Of a DNA stretch of 64,000 bases, positions 22,680 through 33,518 are shown in pieces. The position numbers and the translations under genes were made by a program. The first letter of the stretch is position 1. Each line of letters begins with the position of its first letter. The stretch spans positions 1-64,000 of the forward strand of contig JAAEAF010006636.1 of the NCBI GenBank assembly GCA_011037195.1. The letters are read 5' to 3'. The notes under the pieces are model-generated. The model did not search any database. It had not been told where the DNA came from and was given only the letters and a program-made list of their open reading frames with translations. Source of the DNA: Triatoma infestans (lineage: Eukaryota; Arthropoda; Insecta; Hemiptera; Reduviidae).

Positions 22680-24230
22680 GCATAAATATTGATATTTACC
22701 GGGGGGATACTGGGGGCATAGTAGCGTTAAGCTTTCCTCTAAACTACTATTTCAGTACAATATATGGTTCCGCTATCTCTTCAGGATTAATATACATTAG
22801 AAACATTGAAAGAAATCCAAATTTGAAAAAAATTGGTTAAACGGAAGTGCGAAATTACAGAATAGTTTTTTGGATTTTTCTCGAAAAAAGTCGACTATAA
22901 CGATTTCCTTTTTTAAACTTGGGGTGCTAACTGCATAGATATATGCATATCACTTTTATTTGTAACATTTTCCTGCTAAAAATTGTTTGTAGGTAGTACT
23001 GAGGAATCAAAGATGTTAAAATTTAAATGTGTTTATATTCAATATTTTTTGGCCTCTCTTCAATGTAACCAATCTCTAACTGCCTTTGTTGGGTAAATTG
23101 GCTAATAATATTAATATATAGGGGGAGCAAATGCTCCCCTCTATACATTATTTATTATTATTATTTGTCTGTGGGGAGGGACCAAACCCTACGCTATCCA
23201 AAGCTTCACTGAGCCCATATAGCTACCCCAAGAAAAACAACAACAAACCGGGTCTAGAACAAAAAATCCAGACCCGGATCCAATCCATCTAAGATTCACC
23301 GCAGTCCTAATAAATCGGACAATAACCTTGAGCGGAAATAGCCTAAGCTCTTCTACAGACATCGTATTCCGACCAAAAGTCCTGAACCTAATTTCCTCAC
23401 AACCCAGGCAATCAGTCATAAGATAGATGGGTGTTTCCTCCTCTGTCTCACAGACTCTACAAAATAGATCCGGCATGAGCCCCATTATGTAGAGATGTCT
23501 CCTTAAATCACAATGTCCAGTAAGAGATCCAACCAGATGCCTGAGAGCGCTCCGTGAAAAACACAGCAACATCTCACTAATAAGCTTGTCCGGAACCCCC
23601 CCTCCCGATGAGCATTTTGGACTGCCGAAAACCAACTAAGCTCATCCATAAGGAAGCCCGACAGACATTTGGCCAGAAGGCGGGCTCGGGACCAATGAAA
23701 GGAAGAGAGGCGTCCAGTTTGGCAAACCTATCCACCTTCTCATTCCCAAAAATTCCTATATGATCTAGCAGACTAGAAGCACATCCTTCGAAGCGAAGAA
23801 AGCTCTTCCAGTCTTTTAGAACATTCTAACACCAACCTGGAAGTGAAGACACATGAACTCAGCCGCTTTCAGCGCAGCTTGGCTGTCCGAGCAGATACAA
23901 ACACCTTTTAAGTTAGTGTTACGTACCCTCTCATCCAAGACACAACAAAGAATAGCATAAACCTCAGTCTGGAAGACCGTGGTCCATTCACCAAGAGATA
24001 CTGCCAAATGATCTCCGGTCTCAAAATAGACCGCAGCTCCAGACCTACTATCCATTCTGGAACTGTCCGTGTAACCTTCTATACATTAATGTTAGGACAA
24101 AAAAATATCCAAAATTTGAAATTTAAACAAAATTGATCATATTATATATAATTTTATTAAGAGGAGTCAGAGAAAATCATCTTTCACACCAGATTTTTTT
24201 TCGTATTAATTTCCTGTACTGTAAAATTTT
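22680..24230 (+). repeat. family A copy split by a non-LTR insertion
   Basis: The left part runs to about 23150 and the right part from about 24089, ending at TTTCACACCAGATTTTTTTT near 24180-24200. The interruption is the I-like element at 23151-24077 with its 11-bp duplication. Confidence 0.75.
23151..24077 (-). pseudogene. I/R1-like non-LTR retrotransposon, 5'-truncated copy 1 (RNase H end)
   Basis: Flanked by the 11-bp duplication TCTATACATTA (23140-23150 and 24078-24088), with a (TAA)n tail on the minus strand at 23151-23167. The minus strand first gives an RNase H segment: SRSGAAVYF, FQTEVYAILCCVLDE, then CSDSQAALKAAE (the D-S active-site block). After a frame break come SALRHLVGSLTGHCDLRRHL, then FCRVCETEEETPIYLMTDC, a C-x2-C-x8-x-D/H-x-C zinc-binding end. 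In active relatives RNase H removes the RNA template strand. Copies 2 and 3 lie at 41.7 and 58.7 kb. TAA tails plus RNase H suit the I clade, but the clade call is inference. Confidence 0.85.
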
Positions 24231-24590
24231 GGGACTTCTATTATTAGGTTGTAGTAACACTTTTTGAATGTATTTCAAATGTAATTTGAGTGTACAGTGA
24301 GGAAGAGTGGGTTGATTCCAGGGTTTCCAGATAAATTGGCGTAAATTTTTAATCTTTATATGAAAAAAAATTACAATTTTTCTGTTGCGTCTATCCGCAT
24401 AAATCCCCTACACTTGTGCAACATAATTCATACTGGTAAGAGTTAAATACCTTTAATTTTTGTAGATAAAGGGACATCTGTATTCTTACAAAAAATTACA
24501 TATTCATTATTAAATAATAATTATACACCAGCCAATTTTTTTTTTACTTCATTAAATAGAATAATTTTTAACTTTTAATTGCCCGTTATA

Positions 24591-25513
24591 TAAGGGTCAT
24601 TCAATAAGTAACAAGACAAATCGCTATAGCTCAAAAACGATTTATTTTAATCAATACAAAACTTTGGCGGCTACTTTTCAACATAGTCCCCATACATACA
24701 CACTATGCATGTTATACACTTGTCCCATCGTTCTTCTAATTTATGTATGCCTCTGGCATAAAATTCTTTGGGGGTTGAAGCCACTTTTGCACCTGATTTT
24801 TTTACCCGCTTGCTTTTCCACTCAAGCCTTTGATACTTAAACTCAGGCTCAAAATGGTGTATCCATGTTTCATCACAAGTTGCAATTCTATTTGAAAAAT
24901 TCTTTTTCATTTAAACATCGTCCTTTCAACTTGTTGACTCATTTGAAGAAAGGTTTCTTTGAGGGCGTCAGTAAGTTGTCTTAGAGCCCATCTAGCACAA
25001 GTTTTCTTGTACTGCAGCTTATTCTGAATAATGTTATGCACAGTTCCAACACTCGCGTGCACTTCTTCAGCTTTCAGTTCAACAGTAATACGCCAGCTGT
25101 CCTGTATTAACGCGTTAATGCGAGATTTCAACTGTTTGTCCACTTCGTTGCTCGTCACGACACTTACACGGCCACTTTTTAACTGTTCTACCCACTTGTA
25201 AACGTTCGAACGGTTCAAACAATTATTCCCATACACTTTCAACATTCTTTCGTGGATTTCATTACCTTTGATATCCTCTGCAACTAAAAATCTAGTCACT
25301 GAATGTTGTTTCTTCCGAGGTGCTATGCTCGAGCAGACTCGCCATTGTTAACTGAATACATTTGAGGTTATGCTTACCAAATAATACTCTCGAACAGCTG
25401 ATGAAAAACTAAGTACTAGGATGCCAACCAGACGCACTGAAACTGTTGAATTGATTAAACAATCCGTTTCTGAGCTACAGGGATTTATCGCGTTACTTAT
25501 TGAATGGCCCTCG
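24591..25513 (-). mobile_element. mariner-family transposon, internally deleted
   Basis: Bounded by TA dinucleotides (24589-24590 and 25514-25515). The terminal inverted repeats are about 50 bp, sharing CATTCAATAAGTAAC and TAGCTCA. At 923 bp it is shorter than a usual mariner of about 1.3 kb. It holds a broken transposase on the minus strand. Confidence 0.9.
24671..25299 (-). pseudogene. mariner transposase, N-terminal half plus C-terminal end
   Basis: Codons from 25299 to 24907 encode the helix-turn-helix DNA-binding part (VYKWVEQLKSGR, TVHNIIQNKLQYKK, ARWALRQLTDALKE). In the next frame from 24910, TCDETWIHHFEPE carries the first catalytic Asp of the DDD triad. The reading then jumps within a few codons to the C-terminal HKLEERWDKCI and GDYVEK, so the segment with the second and third catalytic Asp is deleted. 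Transposase of this family binds the terminal repeats and moves the element by cut-and-paste into TA sites. This copy cannot; it may still be mobilised in trans. Confidence 0.85.
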
Positions 25514-25515
25514 TA

Positions 25516-27284
25516 AATTTAAAGAATAGTTGCATTCTGAAGAATACTAATTATTACACTTTCTGTTACAGGTAAGCTGTTCAAAATTCAAATTTAATGA
25601 ACAATTGGAACTGTGAACAATTTCTGTGAGTCTTGATTTTAGTTTCTTCATATATCTAATTTTTTTTTTTTTAAATATCGCAATACATAGAGTTTTTATA
25701 TAAAACCTAGTGATTACTGTAAAATATAGTAAAAATATCCACCATAACTTGTATCGATCGTGTTTTCTATTGTATGATCAATTGTCACGGAATAGGTCAA
25801 CAAGAGTAACAGGTTAAATAAAGGATCTACAAACAGTGGGAATCCTGACAAAACTCAAACATATCAAGTTGTGTTTGAAAAAAAACAGTTGTTCGTAAGT
25901 GCATATTGAGATCACTATATATTAAGTACAATTCTGGTTTTTGTGTATGCGTTGAACATTGTTTTCTCATCCAATTTTCATTTAATTTTAACTCGTTCGT
26001 GTATTTTGATAATGAAAAAGATATATAATTTCTTTTGTTTTTTGTACATCTGTCTGTTTGTAACAAAATCACATGGAATGTGCTCAAAATAATTTTACTC
26101 ACTCGTACAGAATTTATTGATAGATATTTTGCAATTGTCTATGAATTTTTCTTCTTGCATTTGTTAATATGGGATACTTACTAGAAGATGAACATAAGTA
26201 GTAGGATCATTCGTCTGGTGAAATATTAAGGCGAAAATTACATTCACAAAAAAAAAAGGACTTACCATGCAGATCATCTGCATGGCCAATTCAAAGTATG
26301 CTTTCTAACAATATTCCGAAATGACATTTTAATCCGACAATTAAAACTTAGGGCTACAAAATGCTAGCAGCCCTATACATAGGCATAGCAGATTTAATAT
26401 GTACGTATACCTTATACGTACATCCTGCCCGGATAGGGGAAATAACCCAGAAAGAAAAGGGAACGGTACTGCACGAATTATGCCAGTCTGGAAATTTTAG
26501 CTGAAACTCTAACTTTACCAAACCAACGACGACAAGCTTTATATGCATTGAGTTGTTTTCTATGATCCTAAGACTGGGTAAAAGGACAGGAGTGTTTACT
26601 AAAAAAAAAAAATGAGGCATAATTGGCCCATTAGAATTGCCGTTGGCTTGGGACACGCTTGCCAGGCTCTCCATGAGCTAAAGAGAGTCAATCGTAGCTT
26701 TTAGTCGCTGCCTTTCTGGTTACTCCAGGGCAATACCAAAATCAACTCCGCACTAGGTAAAAAAAATCAAAGACTAACAATATACGAGGTCTCTATAGGC
26801 AAGATTTGGCTGGGGCCAGGTTAGTGGATATAAGTAGGCAATCCCTATATCTCTTTAGCCTAATTTTTGTACTTCACTAAATAAAAATATCAGCAATGGC
26901 TAACCCAGCCGAGTAGTTCGAAAACGATATTAAGAAAACCTACTTTTTTGAACCACAGTTTATGAACTGAATGAAAGTTATACTTAAATTCCATCTCAAA
27001 AAATCCTCAGCCTGAAGATTCTCTCAAAGCTGTGGTCTTCCAAGAGCAAAATCAATCCGCGATAGGTAAGAAATCAAAGACTAATACATGGGATGTCTTT
27101 ATAGGAAAGATTTGGCTGGGGCCCTGGTTAGTGGATATACATAGACATATCAATTCTAGAAAAAGTCTAGATATGTCGCATTTAAATTGAACTCGGTATG
27201 TCTGGATTCCTGCTAAGATCATCGTAGGCCATTTCGGATGCACATATATTTGAACGAATAAAGAATTGGATTGTTGGTTTCAAA
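25516..27284. other. no gene seen; an internal direct repeat
   Basis: A direct repeat of about 130 bp: 26715-26850 and 27032-27160 share AGACTAA, GTCT-TATAGG-AAGATTTGGCTGGGGCC and TTAGTGGATATA-type blocks. A minus-strand frame of 106 codons (26354-26674) is unrecognised. The repeat may be remains of one non-LTR element. Confidence 0.45.
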
Positions 27285-27665
27285 AAAACAAACGTATTAT
27301 TTGTTATTTCTAGAGATTTTAACGCGTTTAGTACGTTTAGTGGTGACTCTAATAAAATTATTTGTTCAGGGAACTATGATAGTTGTTTAGAATTACAGGT
27401 GAACTGATTAGTTAAATTATAACACTGTTTTTAATTGTGAAATTGAATCTAGTTCATTTATGTAATAGCTCTGTAATAACGGGGGGGATATCTGTCATTT
27501 AATGGCTAACTGTTCAGTTTTAACAGAAATATGCAGTTCCTATATTGATGGATCAGGGTTATCAAAGTTCGAACTAATTGATTGTTTGAATTATTATCGT
27601 AATAATTCCCGGACTGTTATAATTTATGCACGACTTGCTTGGTCCTGTCGTCTGGAACTCATACA
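27285..27665 (+). pseudogene. possible endonuclease fragment of a non-LTR element
   Basis: VISRDFNAFSTFSGDSN at about 27293-27350 resembles the GDFNA-H/S catalytic block of EEP endonucleases, and a further frame (27480-27660) has no match I can name. It may be chance in AT-rich DNA. Confidence 0.25.
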
Positions 27666-28771
27666 ACCATTTTAACTATTGCTGAATGAATAAAATACAT
27701 TATAAAACTGTATTCTTTTTCTTTTGTTTTTAATTAATTATTAAAACATTCACTTGCCCTCCCTTACATATCTAAATTATATTAATTACACTTCTTGCTT
27801 TTTTATTATTATATCATTTTAAGATAATTAAATCTTCATTTATTCCATCAATCCCGGTAGACGGATGTCCATGCCGTAGATTACTTCTAGAAATATTTTT
27901 GTATTTACAATTCTTATTTTAATAAAGATAATTATTATTAAATTATTAATTTTTAAATTAAAATTATTTGATACATCTAATTTAGGAATTTAGTAGCCAT
28001 TTTACAATGAGTACATTCGATAATCGCGTAGTAAAAAAAAAAACAACATTAAATTGCATCTAATTTATGTTTTTATTTTAACCTTGTTTTTTCGTGTATA
28101 AAAAAGTCTGGGCTCTTGTGTTTTTAACCAGCAATTAAGGTAAAATGTAGGAGCCACACATATGGGATAAGCTTTATTTTATTTGTAATTGACATTAAAG
28201 ACATTTTATTGGATAAATATTTGATTAGGTACGGCTTATTTTCATTTCAATTTATCCGAGAGTGACGCATGAAGTTCAGTAATACGTACATCTTATTAAA
28301 GGGGTTCGTTCATAAAAGAGGACTTAATAAAAATCTGTAGAAAGAAGTATGAGTCGTATGTTGTCAGGGAAATCTCTACATTTCTCATTATTAAACAGTA
28401 TTGCCTGCTATAAGTACTATATTTAGATTTTGATCTAATTTTATTGATTCGTTAAGTAATCACATTTAAAATGACAAATTTATTTCGTTTTTAAGACGGG
28501 AAAACAATGTGTATGAAAACTGTGACTTAAGTAAGGTAACTAACTAGAGTTAATTACTTATGGGTGATCTGTTGTTTAGTTTTAATTAGTGATTTTATGG
28601 TTGTTTTTGTTGTTATTTATAGACTATAGTTAATCTATTTATATTATATTTTTATATTCAATACTTCGATATATATATATATATTTTTTTCCATATTTAA
28701 ATTCTGTTTTATTGAATGGTGGAATTAATGACTAGGGTTAGTACATTTTAGTGGATTGATTTTGAAATTGA
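27666..28771. other. AT-rich DNA upstream of the R2-like element
   Basis: No coding feature. It should hold the 5' untranslated part of the retrotransposon, but I could not place its 5' end, a target duplication, or 28S rDNA sequence next to it. Confidence 0.45.
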
Positions 28772-31700
28772 ATGGAAATTAATAAGAAATCTGCTAATGA
28801 GAGGGAAAGGGAACCTCTCATGCTTGGCCAGAGTGTTTGGATATTTAGGAGTGACGGTAAGGTCCAGAAAGCTGAAGTAGCGTCGTCTTTTATGAACTTG
28901 AGAGAGTCACCGGGCAAGGAAATACAAACCTTTGTCTCCGTAGAATGGATAGATAAAGCCACAGGGTTACTGTTGCGGAAAACTTTACCAATTGATCAAG
29001 TGTTTCCCCGAATAGAGAACCTCAGTAAGAGATCTTCAGATGACGTCTTGTCACCCGATCATCCTGTTTGGACTTATAGGCAGAACGATGGTCAAGACCA
29101 ATTGTCGAATGGCGATACACGGCATTCTGAACCAGATGTTATGGACCAAACCAGTCCCACAAAATCTGGGATTGCTTGTTGCACTTGTAAACAGGTGTTT
29201 AAGAATCAGCGGGGCCTGCAGATACATGTAGCAAAGAAACATCCTGTTGAAGCCAATGCGAATAAAATAAATAAATTGTTTGAGACTGAAACAATAACTA
29301 AAGAAAAACTCCCTATTCACGATAATTTGAAAACGGATTTGGAGAAATGGACCGTCAATTTTAAGAAACTTCTACAAAAATGTGATAACTTCCAACTAAA
29401 TGATTTTGAGAAATGTGTGAATGAATTTATGCAATTCCTCCGAGAAGCAAATAATCTTCTTCCTGGTCCTAAACATCCTGCAAAGCGGTATTACAAAATG
29501 AGAAAGAAAGGAGAATTGAGAATAGCAGGAAAGGGTGCTGGACAAGTCTCAAATCCTACAAGGTCAAATAAAGCAGCTAGGGAGCGTAGAAAAGAACAGT
29601 ACCAGTACGAAGTGGCCCAATACAATTATTACAACCGACGTAAGAAAGTTGTACGCGGTATTATGAACGCCGATGCCCCGAAGCAATGTCCAGTTGGTAT
29701 AGATTCTATAGAGGACCATTTTAAGAAGGCCTTTACTAGGGAAAACAGCGCGCAGAGAGACAGGTATGAAACAAGTAGTGTTAACCCAAACGTTGTTACG
29801 GTTAGTCTCCAAGCTGTGCACAGGGCTATAAAGTCAACGTCATTGGACACAGCATCCGGTCCGGATGGTGTTCTGATCAGAACAATAAAATCTCTCGACA
29901 TAGCCCACATAATCAAAATTATAATTGAAATTATGTTAAGGTCATCTTACGTACCTGAAATTTTTAGATTGGGAAGAACCGTTCTAATATATAAAGGAAA
30001 AGGAATAGCCACAGACATCTCATCCTGGAGACCTATAACGGTCTATCCCATTCATTATAAGACGGATTGTAGAAAAAGTACTGGATGCCGAACTGAGAAA
30101 GCAGACAGCTTTTCATAGATGCCAAAGGGGTTTTGTCAAAGGAATGTCAGGATGTCACGTAAACGCTAGACTGGTAGATGGTATTCTGCGGGATTCCAAG
30201 GAAAATAAAAAAGATGTTGTTGTAGCATTCCTCGACGTCACAGGCGCCTTTGATAACGTGGGCCATCAGCACATTGTCCAATGCCTTGAGGAGAGAGGAT
30301 TATCTAGTGACCTTAAAGACCTTATAGCGGCTCTTGTTACAAAAAATAGTATAGCAATTTCAGCTGGGATAAATAAGACCCAATCGATACGTGTGTTAAG
30401 AGGCGTCCCGCAAGGAGGTCCTCTCTCACCTTCTCTTTTTAATCTGGCTGTTGATCACTTGTACGAAGAGATCTGCGATAGCCAGATGGCAGATCAATAT
30501 GGGTATAAGTTAAATAATGGTCAAGATGGAATTATTCTAACCGGATTTGCGGATGATGTGGCTGTTACAGCGAATAGTATTAAGGGTGCCGAGAGAGTGA
30601 TAGACTTGGTCCAAAGACTATTCAGGGAGATAGGGTTAAATATTAATCCCAGTAAGAGCACTGCCATTGTTGTTGAAAACGGCAATATGGTTAAGCAGAA
30701 CCTTTCCCTAGAAAATGGAGGCTGCATCAAATCTTGTGAACAATCCGAGACAATAAAGTACCTTGGCTGCTCGTATTCTGGTGAACTGGTTTTTGATCAA
30801 GATGCGGTTAAAAAACTCAATGAAAATATGAATAAACTGACCACATCCAATTTATTGAAACCAGACCAGAAATTGAATATTATAAATCAATACATATTCC
30901 CGACGATGGTATATCCTCTCCAAACTGCCCCTCTAACAAAACTTAAACCAGCGTTACTTGAAGGAACGGATGTGCTGATCAGAAGAAGTGTTAAGGCTAT
31001 GCTCGGCCTACCGGCAAGCACTGCTTCGGCAATGTTTTATGCCTCTCGTCGCTATCGCGGCTTAGGCTTGCTTAGATGCGAGTGGGAGGCTCCTCTGCAG
31101 CACTGGTCACTTGCCCAAAAGCTCGCAAAAGTTCGGGATGCCCATTTTCAACAAATATTTGATTACGAGGTTGAAGCGAAGATATGTGCATCCAGGTTGA
31201 ACATATGTACCGACAAAGATTTTCCTAGCATCAGAAAGCTTAGACAGCAATTAAGAGAAAAATCTTTTGAAGAATGGACAAACTGTAAATGGCAAGGGGT
31301 TGGGGTATGCCACTTTAAGGACAGCCCAAAATTAAATCAGTTTGTATACGACAAGAAAATCTTATCATGTTCAGAATGGAGTAATGCTGTTAAGCTGAAC
31401 ATAAACTATGCCCCACTTCGTGCTGTTCCTGGGGTTGGCGGACAGTCGGCAGGAGCTGTTGGACCCCTCTGTCGCAAATGCGGCAGAGAGCCTGAAACAC
31501 CAGCGCATGTGCTTGGTAATTGTCCTGACAACATGCTTCTTGTAACTAGACGCCACCATAGGGTAAAGCACGCCTTGATGGAGATTATGGAAAAAAAAGG
31601 TTATGTGACTCTCGAAGAGGTATACGCTGTAGATACAGATGGATCTACAAGATACGCTGATATTATAGCGTTTGACAATGCCAGCAATGTAGCATATATT

Positions 31701-31997
31701 TTGGATCCGACCATCCGTTTCGAGAGTAAGGATCCGAAACAGGGCGAGAAAATAGATGAGGAGAAAAGGGCAATTTACGAAAAATGTATTCCCTTTTATA
31801 AGGAGAAGTTTGAGGATCAGTTCGGGGTAAGGGAGTACAAGGTGCATGGCTTGTGGTTTGGTGCCAGAGGTGTGGTGCCTAAGACAACCTTGGACTTTTT
31901 CGACAAGGTAAATATTAGCCTTAAAGACATAGCTCCTTTAGTGGAGAATATTTTAGTTCACTCCCTGGGAATTATTTCCCAGCATATTTACAGATAA
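28772..31997 (+). pseudogene. R2-like non-LTR retrotransposon polyprotein with a kinesin-13-like N-terminal domain (one frameshift)
   Basis: One frame of about 1074 codons with one +1 frameshift near 30052. The start is fixed by an in-frame TGA directly before ATG. Residues 18-81 (GQSVWIFRSDGKVQKAEVA, FVSVEWIDK, DQVF) resemble the N-terminal domain of kinesin-13 motors. Residues 136-157 are a C2H2 finger (C-x2-C-x12-H-x4-H), used by R2-type elements for target DNA binding. The reverse transcriptase has SGPDGV (about 361), SSWRPITV (about 420), RGVPQGGPLSPSLFN (about 543), the catalytic FADDVAV (about 592) and a YLGC thumb block. The C terminus has C-x2-C-x8-H-x4-C (about 900) and RYADIIAFD...LDPTIRFE (about 960-985), the restriction-like endonuclease region. 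Length and domain order fit R2/R4-type elements with one finger. No 28S target flanks it. The light damage suggests recent activity. Confidence 0.9.
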
Positions 31998-32275
31998 ATT
32001 TAATGTATATACGTATTTAGACTTAGGTGCACTTTATGTCATCTATACATATTATGTCTTTTATTTGAGACTGGACATTAGGACATCTTTAAATTTTTCA
32101 ACTTTTTATGAATAGGTATCATCGCTTTTTGGTATGTCTACGGATTGATGAGTACGCTGTGTGTTGGAGCACCTCAATTTAATTGAGCAGCCTCACTTGA
32201 TTTTGATTGAGTGTTCTCTTGTCCAATTGGTGCATTTTAATAATCAGAGACATTTTCCGTGGTAGCCTGCTTCAT
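31998..32275. other. 3' flank of the R2-like element
   Basis: Probably includes the 3' untranslated region, but no poly-A tail or duplication is clear. 32146-32197 is a conserved box shared with 56092-56143. 32240-32275 is a fragment of the hammerhead foldback family (CAGAGACATTTTCCGTGG, GCCTGCTTCATTT). Confidence 0.5.
32146..32197 (+). repeat. conserved 52-bp box with a small hairpin, copy 1
   Basis: TGATGAGTACGCTGTGTGT, then AGCA-CTCAA, five bases, TTGAGCAGCCTCACT. The CTCAA/TTGAG hairpin loop differs between the two copies while the stem is kept. Not assigned to a known element. Confidence 0.6.
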
Positions 32276-33041
32276 TTAGACAGAGAGCGGGGTTAACTTA
32301 GACCGAGTCACCCAACGGTTAATCACAAGATTGAGAGGGAAAATTAAGCCCCGTCCATGATCTACAAACCAATTATGTGCATGAAGAGGGAAAAAGTTGG
32401 TTCCCCCGCCTTTTTTTACAATTTCCCACCTTGTTTCTTACGGGTGTTGATTTAGCATTTAAGTTCTGAAGAAGCCTGTTGCAATATGAGGGAAACGCCG
32501 GTTTGTAACAAACTATAGACGCAATCTCAACCCTAGGATTAAACGTCTATGTGTATATTTAGTATGCGAAGTTTCAAGAAAATCATTCAAAACTGTGTTA
32601 ACACAAAGTCAATCTATCTAAGAAAACATGAAAAAGGATGTTAGATAATAAAGAGCGGTAATCGATAGAATTCTGTTCATACACAAAAAAGTATAATAAG
32701 TCACATCTCTTCTTCCAGCTAGCGAACTCAACGTTGGATTTAACAAAGAAACTTTGTACTAACCAACAAAGAAATGTAAAGAAGTGTACTTGGTATTTGA
32801 TCTTAAGATCGTATAAGAAATGAGAATATAAAGGCAAAGACAGGAAAGGAAAAAAATTGAATGAAATTAGGCGTATGCTTATTCCAGATATAAAGAACCG
32901 GAAGAATTAGCGCCTATAAATGCGTTTTTGAGATACATTTTACATACGCACACATACAGAGCATTCAAGAAATAATTCTTTTCTAATTTAGGAGATCTCA
33001 GTTTCCGGTTAATTTTGAAAATTGAACTTTGATTGTAATAC
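32276..33041 (+). repeat. left arm of a large inverted repeat (about 766 bp)
   Basis: Pairs with 36107-36890 over its whole length, for example GACAGAGAGCGGGG, GTCACCCAACGG, AGAACCGGAAGAATTAGCGC and GGAGATCTCAGTTTCCGG. Includes a hammerhead-like CTGAAGAAGCC...GGGAAACGCCGG at 32466-32502, changed at the cleavage-site triplet (GCC for GTC). Its inner end resembles the family A start. Confidence 0.85.
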
Positions 33042-33224
33042 ACAGAGTGTATAAACTGAATTTGCTCTGTGGCAAGTTTGTGTTATCACACTGTCTGGCA
33101 AACGTATCCTGAAGATGGGCGAACGCACGAAACCGGTCGATGACCACAAAATGAAGCAGGCTACCACGGAAAATATCTGATGCTTTCCAGCTCTGCGGAA
33201 CCAACCACCACAACAACCATTTTC
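33042..33224 (-). mobile_element. hammerhead foldback family, single-arm copy
   Basis: Equivalent to the left arm of 7697-8072, read on the minus strand: GGTTGTTGTGGTGGTTGGTT, CCGCAGAGCTGGAAAGCATC, the ATTTTCCGTGGTAGCCTGC block, then the hammerhead and AGTGTGATAACACAAACTTG. It ends at the inner edge of the large inverted repeat. Confidence 0.75.
33105..33142 (+). ncRNA. hammerhead ribozyme motif, one stem II change
   Basis: Stem I TATC/GATG (one T-G pair), CTGAAGA (33109-33115), stem II GGGC/GCAC with one mismatch, GAA, stem III ACC/GGT, cleavage C at 33138. Probably weakened. Confidence 0.6.
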
Positions 33225-33329
33225 TTCTTAGTGGAATTTCACAATTCTTCTAAAACTGTTATTGATGTTAATTTCAATTTCTATAACCGTTGACTGCAAA
33301 CAATGAAACAATCAGTCCGAATGATGAAG

Positions 33330-33516
33330 ATAATAGGGATCGGCCGACTAGAATCTACCTTGATAAAACTATCTTTTTTGAGGAAAACTTAACCCCACCC
33401 CTTTCCCTCGCTCCTTAAACGCGTCTAAAATAATTTTCTCGGAAAAGTTATAAAAAAAAAAAATAAAATCGCAATTCCGGTCAACTGATTTTTCTTCAAG
33501 TTCCGAATTTTGGTAA
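33330..33516 (-). repeat. reversed family A copy, split by mariner
   Basis: TTAACCCCACCCC, TTTTCTCGGAAAAG and CAATTCCGGTCAACTGAT are family A boxes in reverse. The copy appears to continue after the mariner to about 34920 (ATAGCACTTTAGAGG). Confidence 0.6.
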
Positions 33517-33518
33517 TA

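Noticed and set aside
27285..28771. Search for 28S rDNA R2 target sequence upstream of the R2-like element
   Set aside because: No rDNA-like sequence is visible on either side.
28738..29916. Opposite-strand open frames of 74-95 codons within the R2-like gene
   Set aside because: They are shadows of the clearly coding plus strand.
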